A DNA stretch of 64,000 bases from an uncultured Granulosicoccaceae bacterium (GTDB taxonomy: Bacteria > Pseudomonadota > Gammaproteobacteria > Granulosicoccales > Granulosicoccaceae), in contig CALGKA010000039.1 of the NCBI GenBank assembly GCA_937927895.1, positions 30,697 through 94,696 on the forward strand. Direction: 5' to 3'. Position numbers and translations under genes: made by a program. A model generated the notes under the pieces. It made no database searches. It was given only the letters and a program-made list of their open reading frames with translations, and was not told where the DNA came from. Every line of letters starts with the position of its first letter. Position 1 is the first letter of the stretch. This document shows positions 54,164 through 63,898 of the stretch, one piece after another.

Positions 54164-55351
54164 ATGCAACCCGACGACCCCATAGTAATTTCTAGCGCAA
54201 TGCGCACTCCACTTGGTGGATTTCAAGGCGCGTTTTCTAGCCTTACCGCTTCCGAATTAGGCGCTGCGGCCATAAAAGCCAGCCTTGAAAAAAGCGCGCT
54301 CGCAGTAGATGCTGTCGATGAAGTTGTTATGGGCTGTGTGCTACCCGCAGGTCAAGGACAAGCACCAGCAAGGCAAGCTGCCCTTGGCGCAGGCTTACCG
54401 CTGGGTACAAACTGCACAACCATCAACAAAATGTGTGGTTCAGGCATGAAAGCCGCGATGTTCGCACATGATCTACTCGTTGCGGGTAGCGCTAAGGTAA
54501 TGGTTGCGGGTGGCATGGAAAGCATGACCAATGCACCCTATTTACTGCCTAATGCACGCGGTGGTATGCGCATGGGGCATAGTCAAACTACTGACCATAT
54601 GTTTTTAGATGGCCTGGAAGACGCCTACGACAAAGGCAAGTTAATGGGTTGCTTTGCAGAGGCCACTGCCAGTCACTATAACTTCTCACGTAACGCGCAA
54701 GACGAATTCGCAATAAGATCTTTAACACGTGCAAAAGATGCAATCGACAACGGTGACTTTAAAGATGAAGTCACCCCTGTCACGGTAAAAACACGCAAGG
54801 GCGAAACCATCGTAGAGCACGATGAACAACCACACAAAGCACTACCTGAAAAAATTCCGACTCTGCGTGCGGCCTTCGAAAAAGACGGCACAGTGACCGC
54901 TGCAAATGCAAGTTCTATCTCTGATGGTGCAGCAGCCCTTGTCATGATGCGCCGCAGCGAATGCGAAGCGCGCGGGCTAACACCGCTTGCCACCGTACTT
55001 GGTCATGCCACCCATGCGCACGAACCGAACTGGTTTACCACAGCGCCAGTGTATGCCATGCGCACGCTTCTTGAAAAACTCAATTGCACAGCAAAAGAGA
55101 TTGATCTTTTTGAGATCAATGAAGCATTTGCCGTAGTCACTATGGCGGCTATAAAAGAACTCGATCTACCGATTGATAAAGTCAATATACATGGCGGCGC
55201 CTGTGCACTGGGCCACCCCATTGGAGCCTCTGGTGCACGAATATTGGCAACTCTAATTCATGCATTAAAGAACAAAGGCCTAAAGCGCGGTATGGCATCA
55301 CTGTGTATTGGTGGTGGTGAAGCAACTGCTATGGCTATCGAGTTAATCTAA
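54164..55351 (+). CDS. Acetyl-CoA acetyltransferase (thiolase)
   Basis: A 395-residue thiolase of the biosynthetic/acetoacetyl type. The acylated nucleophile is Cys91 in NKMCGSGMKA. The C-terminal motifs are NEAFAVVTMAAIKEL, GGACALGHPIGASGAR (His) and CIGGGEATAMAIE (second Cys). It cleaves acetoacetyl-CoA, or condenses acetyl-CoA, at the end of branched-chain and fatty acid breakdown. It is 73 bp after the MerR gene and 15 bp before the acyl-CoA dehydrogenase gene, so the two enzymes are co-transcribed. Confidence 0.94.
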   Translation: MQPDDPIVISSAMRTPLGGFQGAFSSLTASELGAAAIKASLEKSALAVDAVDEVVMGCVLPAGQGQAPARQAALGAGLPLGTNCTTINKMCGSGMKAAMFAHDLLVAGSAKVMVAGGMESMTNAPYLLPNARGGMRMGHSQTTDHMFLDGLEDAYDKGKLMGCFAEATASHYNFSRNAQDEFAIRSLTRAKDAIDNGDFKDEVTPVTVKTRKGETIVEHDEQPHKALPEKIPTLRAAFEKDGTVTAANASSISDGAAALVMMRRSECEARGLTPLATVLGHATHAHEPNWFTTAPVYAMRTLLEKLNCTAKEIDLFEINEAFAVVTMAAIKELDLPIDKVNIHGGACALGHPIGASGARILATLIHALKNKGLKRGMASLCIGGGEATAMAIELI

Positions 55352-55365
55352 TCGAGTAACACCAA

Positions 55366-56511
55366 ATGATTTATACCGATGAACAAATCATGGTACGTGA
55401 CATGGCACGCCAGTTCGCACAAGAGCAACTAGCGCCGAATGCCGCAGAGTGGGATCAAAAATCGGAATTTCCAAGAGCTGCCATTACAGCCATGGGTGAA
55501 CTTGGCTTACTAGGCATGGTAATACCGGAAGAATATCAAGGCTCCGCCACAGATACTGTTGCCTACTCAATGGCCCTTGAGGAAATTGCTGCAGGCGACG
55601 GCGCTTGCTCCACAATCATGAGCGTCCATAACTCAGTGGCTTGTCTGCCTATTTATAACTTCGGCACCGATGCCCAAAAAGATGAGTGGTTACCACCCCT
55701 TGCGAGCGGCAAGATGCTGGGCGCTTTTTGCTTAACTGAACCACAGGCAGGCTCTGATGCCGCCGCACTTAAAACACGGGCAGAACTAGACGGTGACCAC
55801 TACATTATTAATGGCGTTAAACAATTTATAACCAGCGGCAAAAATGCAGACATCGCAATTGTTTTTGCAGTGACCGATGCAACAGCTGCAAAACGTGGCA
55901 TCAGTGCTTTTATCGTCCCCACTGCAACAGCGGGCTATCAAGTTGCCTCTGTCGAAAAAAAAATGGGGCAACGCGCGTCAGACACTTGCCAGATAATATT
56001 TGAAAACTGCAAAATTCCAGCTGAAAATCTTCTTGGTGAAGAAGGACAAGGCTATGGCATTGCACTCGGCAACCTGGAAGGTGGGCGCATTGGCATTGCA
56101 GCACAATCCGTTGGCATGGCCCGCGCCGCCTACGAACATGCACTTAGCTACGCGCAGGAACGACAAGCGTTCGGTGCAGCTATTATCTCGCAACAAGCAA
56201 TTGCATTTAAACTCGCTGATATGGCAACCTCAATTGATGCCGCCAGGCTCTTAGTACATCGAGCAGCACACTTACGTGAACAAAAACTACCCTGTTTAAC
56301 CGAAGCATCCATGGCAAAACTTTTCGCCAGCGAAATGGCCGAACGTGTTTGCTCTGACGCCATTCAAATTCATGGTGGTTACGGCTATCTATCTGATTTT
56401 CCTGTCGAGCGAATTGCGCGCGATGTCAGGGTTTGCCAAATATACGAGGGAACCTCAGATATCCAGCGTCTCGTCATTGGTCGCGCCCTCAGCACTGGCC
56501 GCAGTTACTGA
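55366..56511 (+). CDS. Acyl-CoA dehydrogenase (short/branched chain)
   Basis: A 381-residue FAD acyl-CoA dehydrogenase. Conserved segments are [36 protein letters not shown] and, near the C-terminus, [41 protein letters not shown], with the catalytic glutamate in YEGTSDIQ. It should oxidise a short-chain acyl-CoA to the enoyl-CoA using ETF. Isobutyryl-CoA or butyryl-CoA is likely given icmF nearby, though isovaleryl- or 2-methylbutyryl-CoA are possible. Confidence 0.93.
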   Translation: MIYTDEQIMVRDMARQFAQEQLAPNAAEWDQKSEFPRAAITAMGELGLLGMVIPEEYQGSATDTVAYSMALEEIAAGDGACSTIMSVHNSVACLPIYNFGTDAQKDEWLPPLASGKMLGAFCLTEPQAGSDAAALKTRAELDGDHYIINGVKQFITSGKNADIAIVFAVTDATAAKRGISAFIVPTATAGYQVASVEKKMGQRASDTCQIIFENCKIPAENLLGEEGQGYGIALGNLEGGRIGIAAQSVGMARAAYEHALSYAQERQAFGAAIISQQAIAFKLADMATSIDAARLLVHRAAHLREQKLPCLTEASMAKLFASEMAERVCSDAIQIHGGYGYLSDFPVERIARDVRVCQIYEGTSDIQRLVIGRALSTGRSY

Positions 56512-56622
56512 TAAACCGCGCAGATAAACTATCTAGACCTGCCTCCTGAGATAGAGTACCTTTACGCCAATACTGACCTACCGTAGCAGCAGCTATTTAA
56601 GGCTTGAATTGGAGCAAATATC

Positions 56623-57033
56623 TTGTCATCAACCAAAATAGAATCTGTACATAAAACAGCAGGACTAGTGTATTGCTTGTGGCTACTCGGTATTTTGTTC
56701 GGAATTACCGCCATCATTGGCGTTATCATCAGTCACAGCAATCTTAAAAAAGCCCGCGACACCCACGCGTATAGTCACTTCGTATGGCAAATATGCTCTT
56801 TCTGGATAGTTTTTATCGGGTTGGCAGTAACATTGGTTTTTTGGCCCAGCTCATTGTCTGCGGTATTCCTCGTTTCAAGCTTTTTCATATGGCTTTTCAG
56901 CGGGTTATTCGGCTCTTGGTATTTATCAAAATCTAAGCGAATACGATATCGCCAACGTGAACACGACCGATCCAGCAGCCGCAATTCAAAAGACTATCTT
57001 CGTTCTGTCCATAGCCGTTCGGTTCAAAGCTAA
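56623..57033 (+). CDS. DUF4870-like small membrane protein
   Basis: A 136-residue membrane protein with three or four hydrophobic segments and a basic, serine-rich C-terminal tail (YRQREHDRSSSRNSKDYLRS). The arrangement resembles DUF4870-type proteins of unknown function. The start is TTG at 56623, with GGAG 8-9 bases upstream. It is 112 bp after the acyl-CoA dehydrogenase and likely has its own promoter. I cannot propose a specific role. Confidence 0.65.
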   Translation: MSSTKIESVHKTAGLVYCLWLLGILFGITAIIGVIISHSNLKKARDTHAYSHFVWQICSFWIVFIGLAVTLVFWPSSLSAVFLVSSFFIWLFSGLFGSWYLSKSKRIRYRQREHDRSSSRNSKDYLRSVHSRSVQS

Positions 57034-57076
57034 TCTGTTTCAGTAAACCACCCGCAACCAACTGAGTATTTAGAAA

Positions 57077-57304
57077 ATGAGCGATAACAACCAACCAGCA
57101 CCCGTAGAAGTTGAAGAAGGCAAGGACTACTACTGGTGTTCTTGCGGGCAAAGTTCGAAACAACCATTTTGCGATGGCTCGCATAAAGGCTCTGAATTCA
57201 CACCGGTGAAATACACAGCTGAAAAAGATGGCCGCGTATTTTTCTGTAACTGCAAAAAAACTGATGCTGCCCCACTATGTGATGGCAGTCACAAAACACT
57301 GTAA
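57077..57304 (+). CDS. Dual CDGSH iron-sulfur protein
   Basis: A 75-residue protein with two CDGSH zinc-finger-type motifs: CSCGQSSKQPFCDGSH and CNCKKTDAAPLCDGSH. Each provides three Cys and one His to hold a [2Fe-2S] cluster as in mitoNEET-like proteins. The two-motif tandem form is common in bacteria. A redox or iron-sulfur handling role is likely; the partner is unknown. It lies 43 bp after the small membrane protein. Confidence 0.93.
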   Translation: MSDNNQPAPVEVEEGKDYYWCSCGQSSKQPFCDGSHKGSEFTPVKYTAEKDGRVFFCNCKKTDAAPLCDGSHKTL

Positions 57305-57756
57305 CCACTGCGTACCGACTGCATTGCTGTAAAACACACGTATATCCCCAACTCATTTGTCGGTAGCACGGAATTCTCGCCCGGTTTTGAATCACCAGCG
57401 CCGCAACGTCTGCTGCAAAGATTAATTCCGTGGTCAATATATCCGTAATATTGCCGTTACAACGAACATTGCTGTTAAACAGTTAACGTATTCAAGGATG
57501 TTTACGTTTACGAAACACCTTTTAACAACAATAGCCGGTCGCCTGTAACTCAGAAGACATAAAACGGATCTCGAAGCACCATTGAAGGTGAACATAATAA
57601 GTCTTAGCCTAAGCGATTGGGGGTTGAGCACGACACCTTAATTAATTAGGGTGTCGTGCAATTTCTTCAACACCAAGCTCAACACACTAGCTAGTGTCCG
57701 TCCATAAACGAACGCTACTGCGGTCGCCTCAAGCACGCATTGTTTATGGATGGGCA
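57305..57756. other. 450-bp intergenic region with hairpin and inverted repeat
   Basis: No gene is convincing. The left 320 bp show nothing I can name apart from a GTTTACG-containing stretch near 57499-57515. A strong hairpin and a 72-bp inverted repeat occupy the right part; both are listed separately. Confidence 0.55.
57628..57659 (+). terminator. Strong hairpin, terminator-like
   Basis: GCACGACACC (57628-57637) pairs perfectly with GGTGTCGTGC (57650-57659), and the AT-rich interior can continue the stem. It is followed by AATTTCTT. It may end a plus-strand transcript. Confidence 0.6.
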
Positions 57757-57761
57757 CTAGC
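57690..57761. repeat. 72-bp inverted-repeat element (MITE-like)
   Basis: Two 20-base ends (57690-57709 and 57742-57761) match as inverted repeats at 18 of 20 positions around a 32-bp core. The right end contains the stop codon of the haloacid dehalogenase gene. Both ends carry CTAG, so a target duplication cannot be told from the repeat. No second copy is seen in this window. Confidence 0.6.
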
Positions 57762-58446
57762 TTGGGACATTTAGCAGCTCTAGCATCTTTCGAAGATCTG
57801 TAGCCTCATAATCTGGCTTAGCTGGCAGCCTTTCCGGGCGCTGCCCAAATCTATTAACCCATAACACCTTATAACCAAAATTCGCAGCACCCGATGCATC
57901 CCACGCATTAGATGATTGAAACAAGACCTGCTCAGGCTTTATACCAAACGCATCTGTTGCTAACTGATATACACGTGGATCAGGCTTAAAAATTTTGAGA
58001 TTATCGACACTTAGAGACTCATCGAGCAGATCTTCTAAATGAGCACCACGAACAGCTGCTTCAAGCATGGCAGGCGAACCGTTGCTTAATATGGCCGTTT
58101 TGTATCCGGCAGATTTCAGTGCATTTAATACGTCATGCACCTCGGTGTAAGGCTCAAGCTTTAAATAAGCCTGCATTAAATCCTCGTGCAGGGTGCCATC
58201 TTTAATATTATGAGCATCAAGTGAGTAATCAAGCGCCTCACCGGTTACTTGCCAAAAATCTGCATAGTTGCCCATTAAACTTCGTAGCCAAGTATATTCT
58301 AACTGCTTAGTTCGCCAAGTACCTGAGACCTCATTAGCTTGCTTACCTAATCGTTGCCGATGTGCAGCGACTGCCGAGTGCACATCAAACAATGTACCGT
58401 AGGCGTCAAACACACAGGCTTTTATATCAAGCGGTGTATCAGTCAT
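57757..58446 (-). CDS. Haloacid dehalogenase, type II (L-2-haloacid family)
   Basis: A 229-residue HAD hydrolase. The nucleophile is Asp14 in ACVFDAYGTLFDVHSAV; AILSNGSPAMLEAAV is motif 2, with a Lys in motif 3 (KIFKPDPRVY) and FQSSNAWDASGAANFGYKVLWVNR as motif 4. The pattern fits L-2-haloacid dehalogenase. The ATG at 58446 is used because the longer frame starts with TTG at 58458. The last codons and TAG lie in the 72-bp inverted repeat, so the C-terminus may have been changed by its insertion. Confidence 0.85.
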   Translation of the reverse strand: MTDTPLDIKACVFDAYGTLFDVHSAVAAHRQRLGKQANEVSGTWRTKQLEYTWLRSLMGNYADFWQVTGEALDYSLDAHNIKDGTLHEDLMQAYLKLEPYTEVHDVLNALKSAGYKTAILSNGSPAMLEAAVRGAHLEDLLDESLSVDNLKIFKPDPRVYQLATDAFGIKPEQVLFQSSNAWDASGAANFGYKVLWVNRFGQRPERLPAKPDYEATDLRKMLELLNVPS

Positions 58447-58466
58447 AGTGCTCTTCAAGTTGAGTA

Positions 58467-58916
58467 TTAGTTAGAATTTGGTGGAATGGAATACGTTGCG
58501 GTAGCGTGCGCGACGATTTCACTATTGGTAAATTCAGAGGTTGCTTTGTTCTTATCAGCACTGTACAGGGCTACCTCACCAATCACCAATCGCTTACCAA
58601 ATTTTAAAGGAGTGGCTCGAGCGACAATATCGCCAGGTTGAGGCTTACGCAGGAAATTGATATTCAAACTTGTTGTAACTGCAAGCTCAACAGGGCCTAT
58701 GCGACTTAGCACCAACGCGTAAATTGCCGCATCTGCCAAACCCATCATGACAGGCCCTGCGATAGTGCCACCTGGTCGCAAAAATTTATCACTATAACAA
58801 GCTCGCATCCAAACACCCTCTGAATCAATTGACTGCAGCTGCAGCCCCATTAACTCAGCAAACGGGAGTCGCTCTGTGGCAAGTTGATGAAAGTCCTGAA
58901 TTGTAATTTTTGCCAT
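58467..58916 (-). CDS. PaaI-family hotdog thioesterase
   Basis: A 149-residue hotdog-fold thioesterase. The active region is FLRPGGTIAGPVMMGLADAAIYALVL, followed by SLNINFLRKPQPGDIVARA. These enzymes hydrolyse acyl- or aryl-CoA esters. It lies 20 bp upstream of the haloacid dehalogenase gene on the same strand, so they are likely one operon, and it is divergent from the enoyl-CoA hydratase gene. The substrate is unknown. Confidence 0.85.
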   Translation of the reverse strand: MAKITIQDFHQLATERLPFAELMGLQLQSIDSEGVWMRACYSDKFLRPGGTIAGPVMMGLADAAIYALVLSRIGPVELAVTTSLNINFLRKPQPGDIVARATPLKFGKRLVIGEVALYSADKNKATSEFTNSEIVAHATATYSIPPNSN

Positions 58917-58989
58917 ACACCTTGCCTGTTCTAATGGACGACGACTATAGTAAACACCCTATGGCAGGTAAGAGCTGCAGAGATAACCA

Positions 58990-59796
58990 ATGAATAATAA
59001 CCTCGTCAACAAAGAACTCGATCCCATCTTAGAATCTAAGGTCACGGGAAACGTAGCCACGCTCACTCTCAACCGCCCGAATAAGTTTAACGCGCTCTCA
59101 GAAGAGATGCTTGCTGAATTACAAACGGCTCTGTCTGAAATCGGCAAAGACGGATCAATCGCAGTTGTTATTCTGAATGCCCGAGGTCGGGCGTTTTGCG
59201 CTGGCCACGATCTCCGCCAAATGCGCGAAAACCATGCTGAGGATTACTACCGCACTCTATTTGATACCTGCTCAACCATGATGCAAACCATAAGAAATAT
59301 TCCACAGCCTGTTATTGCAAGCGTGCAAGGCTTAGCCACGGCAGCAGGTTGTCAGTTGGTCGCCACGTGTGACCTCGCCGTGGCTGCACATACGGCGCAG
59401 TTTGCAGTATCAGGAATTAACCTCGGTCTCTTCTGTAGCACCCCATCAGTGGCACTATCACGTAGTATCAATTCAAAGCGAGCCTTGGAAATGCTGCTGA
59501 CAGGTGACTTTATAGATGCCGAAACCGCGGTTGAATATGGTCTCATTAACCACAGCATTGAAGCAGATCAACTCGACGAGTTCACAAAAAATCTGGCCAA
59601 TAAAATAGCCAGCAAACCCAAAAGCGCACGTACAGTTGGCAAGTCACTGTTTTACGCCCAACAATCTAAAAACCTAAACGACGCTTATCAGTACGCAGCA
59701 AGGGTTATGGCAAATAATATGATGGATGCTGAAACACTGGAAGCAGTCGACAATTTTCTCAACAAAAAGCCTCTAAAACCTTCAAATAGCGACTAA
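58990..59796 (+). CDS. Enoyl-CoA hydratase/isomerase family protein
   Basis: A 268-residue crotonase-fold protein. LTLNRPNKFNALSEEML and AFCAGHDLRQM (first oxyanion hole) are followed by IASVQGLATAAGCQLVATCDLAVAA (second oxyanion region). The catalytic positions of classical enoyl-CoA hydratase are not clearly present (Cys/Leu residues replace part of the Glu-containing motif), so the reaction may differ. The neighbouring thioesterase and acyl-CoA genes fit acyl-CoA metabolism. Confidence 0.85.
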   Translation: MNNNLVNKELDPILESKVTGNVATLTLNRPNKFNALSEEMLAELQTALSEIGKDGSIAVVILNARGRAFCAGHDLRQMRENHAEDYYRTLFDTCSTMMQTIRNIPQPVIASVQGLATAAGCQLVATCDLAVAAHTAQFAVSGINLGLFCSTPSVALSRSINSKRALEMLLTGDFIDAETAVEYGLINHSIEADQLDEFTKNLANKIASKPKSARTVGKSLFYAQQSKNLNDAYQYAARVMANNMMDAETLEAVDNFLNKKPLKPSNSD

Positions 59797-59928
59797 ACAT
59801 TGTGCGCTCCGGTTAGCACACTCCACACTGATAAAGAGTCCTTCAAGTCATCACAACGAATGCCGCTACTCGTTCCTGACAACCAATAATTACTAATTGC
59901 GCGTTAGACGCAATAAACGGGGATCGAG

Positions 59929-60318
59929 ATGAAAAAACAAGACCTTACTTATCTTAATGGGCTTGCAATCAGCTGCTTGGCAACAGGCCTGGTGGACGAA
60001 GCACAACCAGCCTTCGAACTAATTTCAGATACAGTGCCTGGGCATGCAGCAGGTCCGATCGGGCTCGCGAGCGTAGAGCTCGCACGTGGCAACTACAATG
60101 AAGCCTGCCAAATACTGCAGGATTCAGCAAAAAAGCTAGAAGGCGACTCTGAACGAACTCGCAAGATCCTAATGCACGCGCTAGTGGCGTCTAATCGCCT
60201 TGATGAGGCCGACAACTTACGCGATACCCTTATGGGCCTTGAAGCCGCAAATGACGAACAAGAGTACCTGGTTCAGTCGCATAAATTTTTCGGTACCGGC
60301 AACCCTCGCCAAATGTAG
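59929..60318 (+). CDS. TPR-like small protein
   Basis: A 129-residue helical protein. Residues about 8-105 show three or so degenerate tetratricopeptide units (GLAISCLATGLVDEAQPAFEL, GPIGLASVELARGNYNEACQI, KILMHALVASNRLDEADNL). Such folds mediate protein-protein contacts and resemble small secretion chaperones, but nothing nearby suggests a secretion system. The ATG at 59929 has a GGGGATCGAG ribosome site upstream. Function unknown. Confidence 0.65.
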   Translation: MKKQDLTYLNGLAISCLATGLVDEAQPAFELISDTVPGHAAGPIGLASVELARGNYNEACQILQDSAKKLEGDSERTRKILMHALVASNRLDEADNLRDTLMGLEAANDEQEYLVQSHKFFGTGNPRQM

Positions 60319-60351
60319 GGCCGCGTATTTCGCGCGCAAAAAGAGACAGTT

Positions 60352-60372
60352 GGCGGGATTATTTTGCCCGCC
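60352..60372. terminator. Weak hairpin before rnd
   Basis: GGCGGG (60352-60357) and CCCGCC (60367-60372) form a GC stem with an AT-rich loop after the TPR gene. No T-run follows on the plus strand. Confidence 0.35.
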
Positions 60373-60420
60373 CATTCTTCGCTCGCGGTATCATACGGTT
60401 CGATATCGTAGAAGCGCCGC

Positions 60421-61569
60421 ATGAGCAACACAATACTCTTTATAAAAACACCAGAAGCGCTAGCACAATTTGCAGCGGAAGTAGCCACTGAACAGTGGCT
60501 AGCTCTGGACACTGAGTTTCTGCGTGAACGCACTTACCGACCTGAACTGTGTTTGCTACAAATAGCCACCGCTGATCGCGTAGCGTGTATTGATCCACTG
60601 GAACTGGATTCGATAGATCCAATCCTTGATGTTATCTATCAACCAAACATCATTAAAATACTTCACGCAGCGAGCCAAGACCTCGAAATATTTTATTGGT
60701 TACGTGGCGAAGTACCCATCAACCTTTTTGACACTCAAATTGCGGCACCTCTTTTAGGTCACGCGGAACAAATAGGCTATGCCAACCTAGTTAACGAAGT
60801 ACTCGGTGTAAGTCTAAGTAAATCGCATTCTCGTGCGGACTGGACAAGAAGACCACTTCCAGCCCAACAAATCGACTACGCCGCTGACGATGTAATTTAT
60901 TTGGCGCAAATGTATCCCATCATGCGCGACAAACTCACTGAACTTAAGCGCCTGCAATGGCTAGACGCCGAATGGCAAAATCTGACTTGCGCCGATCTCT
61001 ATGAAAAACCAGCAGACAATGTATGGCGCCGTTTGCGTGGTATCGACAAACTAAAAGGCAGCAGGCTTGCCGTGGCGCAAGAACTTTCTAAATGGCGGGA
61101 ACTTACAGCACGCGACCGCAATTTGCCGCGCAACTGGTTACTCAAAGATGAAGTAATGATGGACATGGCCAAACAAATGCCAACAAGCATTGACGAACTC
61201 AAACACATTCGCGGCCTTAACGACGGCACCATACGTAATCATGGCAAAGCAATAACGAGCTGCATAAATAAATCAAAAGATGCCACACCAATAGCACCCG
61301 ACCCTGCAAAGCGCAAAGTGAAACTCACCGCCGATCAAGACGCTACTCTTGATCTACTAACCGCAGTTGCAAAAATACATTCCAGAGAACTGGAAATTAA
61401 TCCGTCGATTTTAGCGCCTCGAAAATCTATAGAAGACCTTATAAAAGGCAACACAGACACCGCTGTGATGCAAGGCTGGAGGGGCCAGCTGATAGGTCCT
61501 GCGCTGGCATCGGTTTTATCTGGCGACACGGGCTTAAAAATCGACAACGGCCGTGTAGTCGTTAGTTAG
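60421..61569 (+). CDS. rnd: Ribonuclease D
   Basis: A 382-residue 3'-5' exoribonuclease that matures tRNA and small RNA 3' ends. The DEDDy catalytic set is visible: LDTEFLRERTY (Asp, Glu), HAASQDLEIF (Asp) and DYAADDVIYL (Tyr, Asp). HRDC-like helical domains follow (about 210-380). The length is normal. It is followed after 162 bp by the DAHP synthase gene and is likely expressed separately. Confidence 0.94.
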   Translation: MSNTILFIKTPEALAQFAAEVATEQWLALDTEFLRERTYRPELCLLQIATADRVACIDPLELDSIDPILDVIYQPNIIKILHAASQDLEIFYWLRGEVPINLFDTQIAAPLLGHAEQIGYANLVNEVLGVSLSKSHSRADWTRRPLPAQQIDYAADDVIYLAQMYPIMRDKLTELKRLQWLDAEWQNLTCADLYEKPADNVWRRLRGIDKLKGSRLAVAQELSKWRELTARDRNLPRNWLLKDEVMMDMAKQMPTSIDELKHIRGLNDGTIRNHGKAITSCINKSKDATPIAPDPAKRKVKLTADQDATLDLLTAVAKIHSRELEINPSILAPRKSIEDLIKGNTDTAVMQGWRGQLIGPALASVLSGDTGLKIDNGRVVVS

Positions 61570-61731
61570 CGGGTTTTCGATGCTCGCTACTCTGCTTCAC
61601 AAACCGCATTGTAGTCTCACAGGTACCAATACGCGGCGCGCCATAGGCGATCCCACCTTTGTAATCTTGTCGATAGTTCCATACACTGCAGTGAATCATA
61701 TCGGTTCACAAACCACAGGAACACATCCTCC

Positions 61732-62802
61732 GTGAGCAACAACCTGAGCGACGTCAATATCGTCTCGGAAAGCGTCCTAATTACCCCTAGGGAGCTTCAC
61801 CAATCCATTCCTTGTCCGGCAGCCGCGAGCGAGTTCGTTTTTGAATCGCGCAGAACTATCGAACAAATATTAAACCGCAAAGACCCACGTTTGTTGGTAG
61901 TGGCCGGACCTTGTTCAATACACGATATCGATGCTGCCATAGAATACGCAAAACGCCTCAAAGAAGAACACGAAAAACACAAAGACTCGCTCTACATTGT
62001 TATGCGAGTGTACTTTGAAAAACCACGCACAACAGTAGGCTGGAAAGGATTCGTTAACGATCCAGATCTCAATGATTCCTTCCACATTGAAAAGGGTTTA
62101 AAAGAGGCGCGTAAATTATTAGTAGCCCTTGCAGAGATCGGTATACCAGCAGGGACTGAAGCGCTCGATCCCATCAGCCCACAATATTTATCAGATCTAT
62201 TTTCATGGACCGCCATTGGCGCACGTACCTCTGAATCACAAACACACCGTGAAATGTCGAGCGGTTTATCGACACCAGTCGGCTTTAAAAACGGCACTGA
62301 CGGCAGCCTGGATATCGCCATTAACGCGCTTAAGTCTGCCTCATCACCGCACCGCTTCCTAGGGATAAACATCGATGGCCAGGTGACTCGACTCACCACA
62401 GGTGGTAACAAGTACGGCCATGTTATTTTACGCGGAGGTTCTGAGCCGAACTATGACTCTGTGAGTGTAGCTGTTGCTGAAAAAGCGTTAACAGACGCGA
62501 AGCTTACACCAAGCCTTATTGTTGATTGCAGCCACGCTAACTCGCATAAAGACCACACTCTACAACCCCTGGTGGCAGACAACGTAACTAAGCAAATAGT
62601 AGAAGGCAACAAATCTATTATTGGCTTAATGCTTGAAAGCCATATAAACGACGGCAATCAAAAGCTCGAAGCAGATGCCCAGAATCTTCACTACGGTGTA
62701 TCGATCACGGATGCTTGCATCAACTGGGAGACCACCGAAAAACTGTTCAGCAATATGGCAAGCCAACTTGCAAAACCTCTAGCCGCTAGATGCACATCAT
62801 GA
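61732..62802 (+). CDS. 3-deoxy-7-phosphoheptulonate (DAHP) synthase, class I
   Basis: A 356-residue class I (AroG/F/H type) DAHP synthase that joins phosphoenolpyruvate and erythrose-4-phosphate, the first step of the shikimate pathway. Motifs are [61 protein letters not shown] and [12 protein letters not shown]. The start is GTG at 61732 with AGGA 11 bases upstream. Which of the AroF/G/H feedback classes it is cannot be decided here. It overlaps the apt start by four bases. Confidence 0.93.
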   Translation: MSNNLSDVNIVSESVLITPRELHQSIPCPAAASEFVFESRRTIEQILNRKDPRLLVVAGPCSIHDIDAAIEYAKRLKEEHEKHKDSLYIVMRVYFEKPRTTVGWKGFVNDPDLNDSFHIEKGLKEARKLLVALAEIGIPAGTEALDPISPQYLSDLFSWTAIGARTSESQTHREMSSGLSTPVGFKNGTDGSLDIAINALKSASSPHRFLGINIDGQVTRLTTGGNKYGHVILRGGSEPNYDSVSVAVAEKALTDAKLTPSLIVDCSHANSHKDHTLQPLVADNVTKQIVEGNKSIIGLMLESHINDGNQKLEADAQNLHYGVSITDACINWETTEKLFSNMASQLAKPLAARCTS

Positions 62803-63371
62803 GCAAACATATTAATAGTCGTCACCAGGATCAATACTTCAGCGAATACATTAGAACACGCGTTCGCACGATTCCAGACTGGCCAGTAGAAGGCGTGCAA
62901 TTTAGAGACATTACGCCGTTGTTGCAAAATCCTGCCACCTTTAGGCGCTTAGTTGATTGCTTTGTGCATCGATACTATGAAACGGACTTCGATGCAATCG
63001 CGTGCATTGACGCGCGCGGCTTTATCATAGGCGGAGCACTAGCTTATGAACTAAGCACGAGCTTGGTACCCGTGCGTAAAAAAGGCAAACTACCGTTTGA
63101 TACTGTTAGTGAATCATACGAACTTGAATACGGCACAGCAGAAGTAGAACTGCACAAAGATGCCATTAACAAAGGCGACAAAGTACTGTTACTCGATGAT
63201 CTTATCGCCACTGGTGGCACCATGTTAGCGGCCGCTTCGTTAATTACTAAGCTTGGCGGTGAAATAGTAGAAGCCGCAGCCATTATTGATCTTCCTGATC
63301 TTGGCGGCACAGCCAAACTACGCGACGCAGGCTTTGATATATTCAGTATTTGCGAATTCGAAGGCGAGTAA
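62799..63371 (+). CDS. apt: Adenine phosphoribosyltransferase
   Basis: A 190-residue purine salvage enzyme that converts adenine and PRPP to AMP. It has the family opening [21 protein letters not shown] (written here around residues 18-40), the flexible loop [22 protein letters not shown], and the PRPP motif [15 protein letters not shown]. The ATG at 62799 overlaps the DAHP synthase stop (ATGA); another ATG lies nine bases earlier. Coupling to an aromatic pathway gene is unusual, and probably reflects general operon organisation. Confidence 0.94.
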   Translation: MSKHINSRHQDQYFSEYIRTRVRTIPDWPVEGVQFRDITPLLQNPATFRRLVDCFVHRYYETDFDAIACIDARGFIIGGALAYELSTSLVPVRKKGKLPFDTVSESYELEYGTAEVELHKDAINKGDKVLLLDDLIATGGTMLAAASLITKLGGEIVEAAAIIDLPDLGGTAKLRDAGFDIFSICEFEGE

Positions 63372-63377
63372 AACCCC

Positions 63378-63863
63378 ATGAATAGAACTGAAAACTTTTT
63401 TGTTTCATGGGAAGAGCTTCACCGCGATACCCGCGCACTCGCACATCAGCTAATGCCAGCTAAGCAGTGGCAAGGCGCTATTGCGATTACCCGTGGTGGC
63501 ATGATTCCCGCGGCCATTATCGCACGCGAGTTAAACATTCGACTGCTCGATACCATTTGCATAAAAACCTATGACAAGCAGGACATGGGTGAAACAGAAA
63601 TACTTAAAACCGTAGACCCCATGTTTGGCGATGGCAGCGGTTTTTTATTGATAGACGATCTTGTTGATACCGGTACCACCGCACGCGCTGTGCGTGCACT
63701 GGTGCCGAAAGCGCGCTTTGCAACCGTTTATGCAAAGCCCGAAGGGCGCCGTGAAGTAGATGACTTCATAAAGGAAGTCCCACAAAACACCTGGATCAAT
63801 TTCCCCTGGGACATGGAACTTAACTACTCAAGCCCAATTGTTGATCGTGTAGAAGCAACCTAG
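63378..63863 (+). CDS. gpt: Xanthine phosphoribosyltransferase
   Basis: A 161-residue purine salvage enzyme of the xanthine-guanine phosphoribosyltransferase type. WEELHRDTRALAHQLMPAKQWQGAIAITRGGMIPAAIIAREL is the classic N-terminus, with the PRPP motif FLLIDDLVDTGTTARAV and the C-terminal WINFPWDMELN. It is slightly longer than E. coli Gpt (152). It begins 6 bp after the apt stop, so the two salvage genes form one transcript. Confidence 0.94.
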   Translation: MNRTENFFVSWEELHRDTRALAHQLMPAKQWQGAIAITRGGMIPAAIIARELNIRLLDTICIKTYDKQDMGETEILKTVDPMFGDGSGFLLIDDLVDTGTTARAVRALVPKARFATVYAKPEGRREVDDFIKEVPQNTWINFPWDMELNYSSPIVDRVEAT

Positions 63864-63898
63864 CCCGGATTATTCATGATGATGACGGCATCTCACTT

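Noticed and set aside
57499..57515. Second LiuR-type operator (GTTTACGTTTACGAAAC)
   Set aside because: The sequence has the half-site but is not symmetric and lies far from any start codon on either strand.
57690..57761. Integron attC site
   Set aside because: The ends lack the RYYYAAC/GTTRRRY core arrangement, and no integrase or gene cassettes are nearby.
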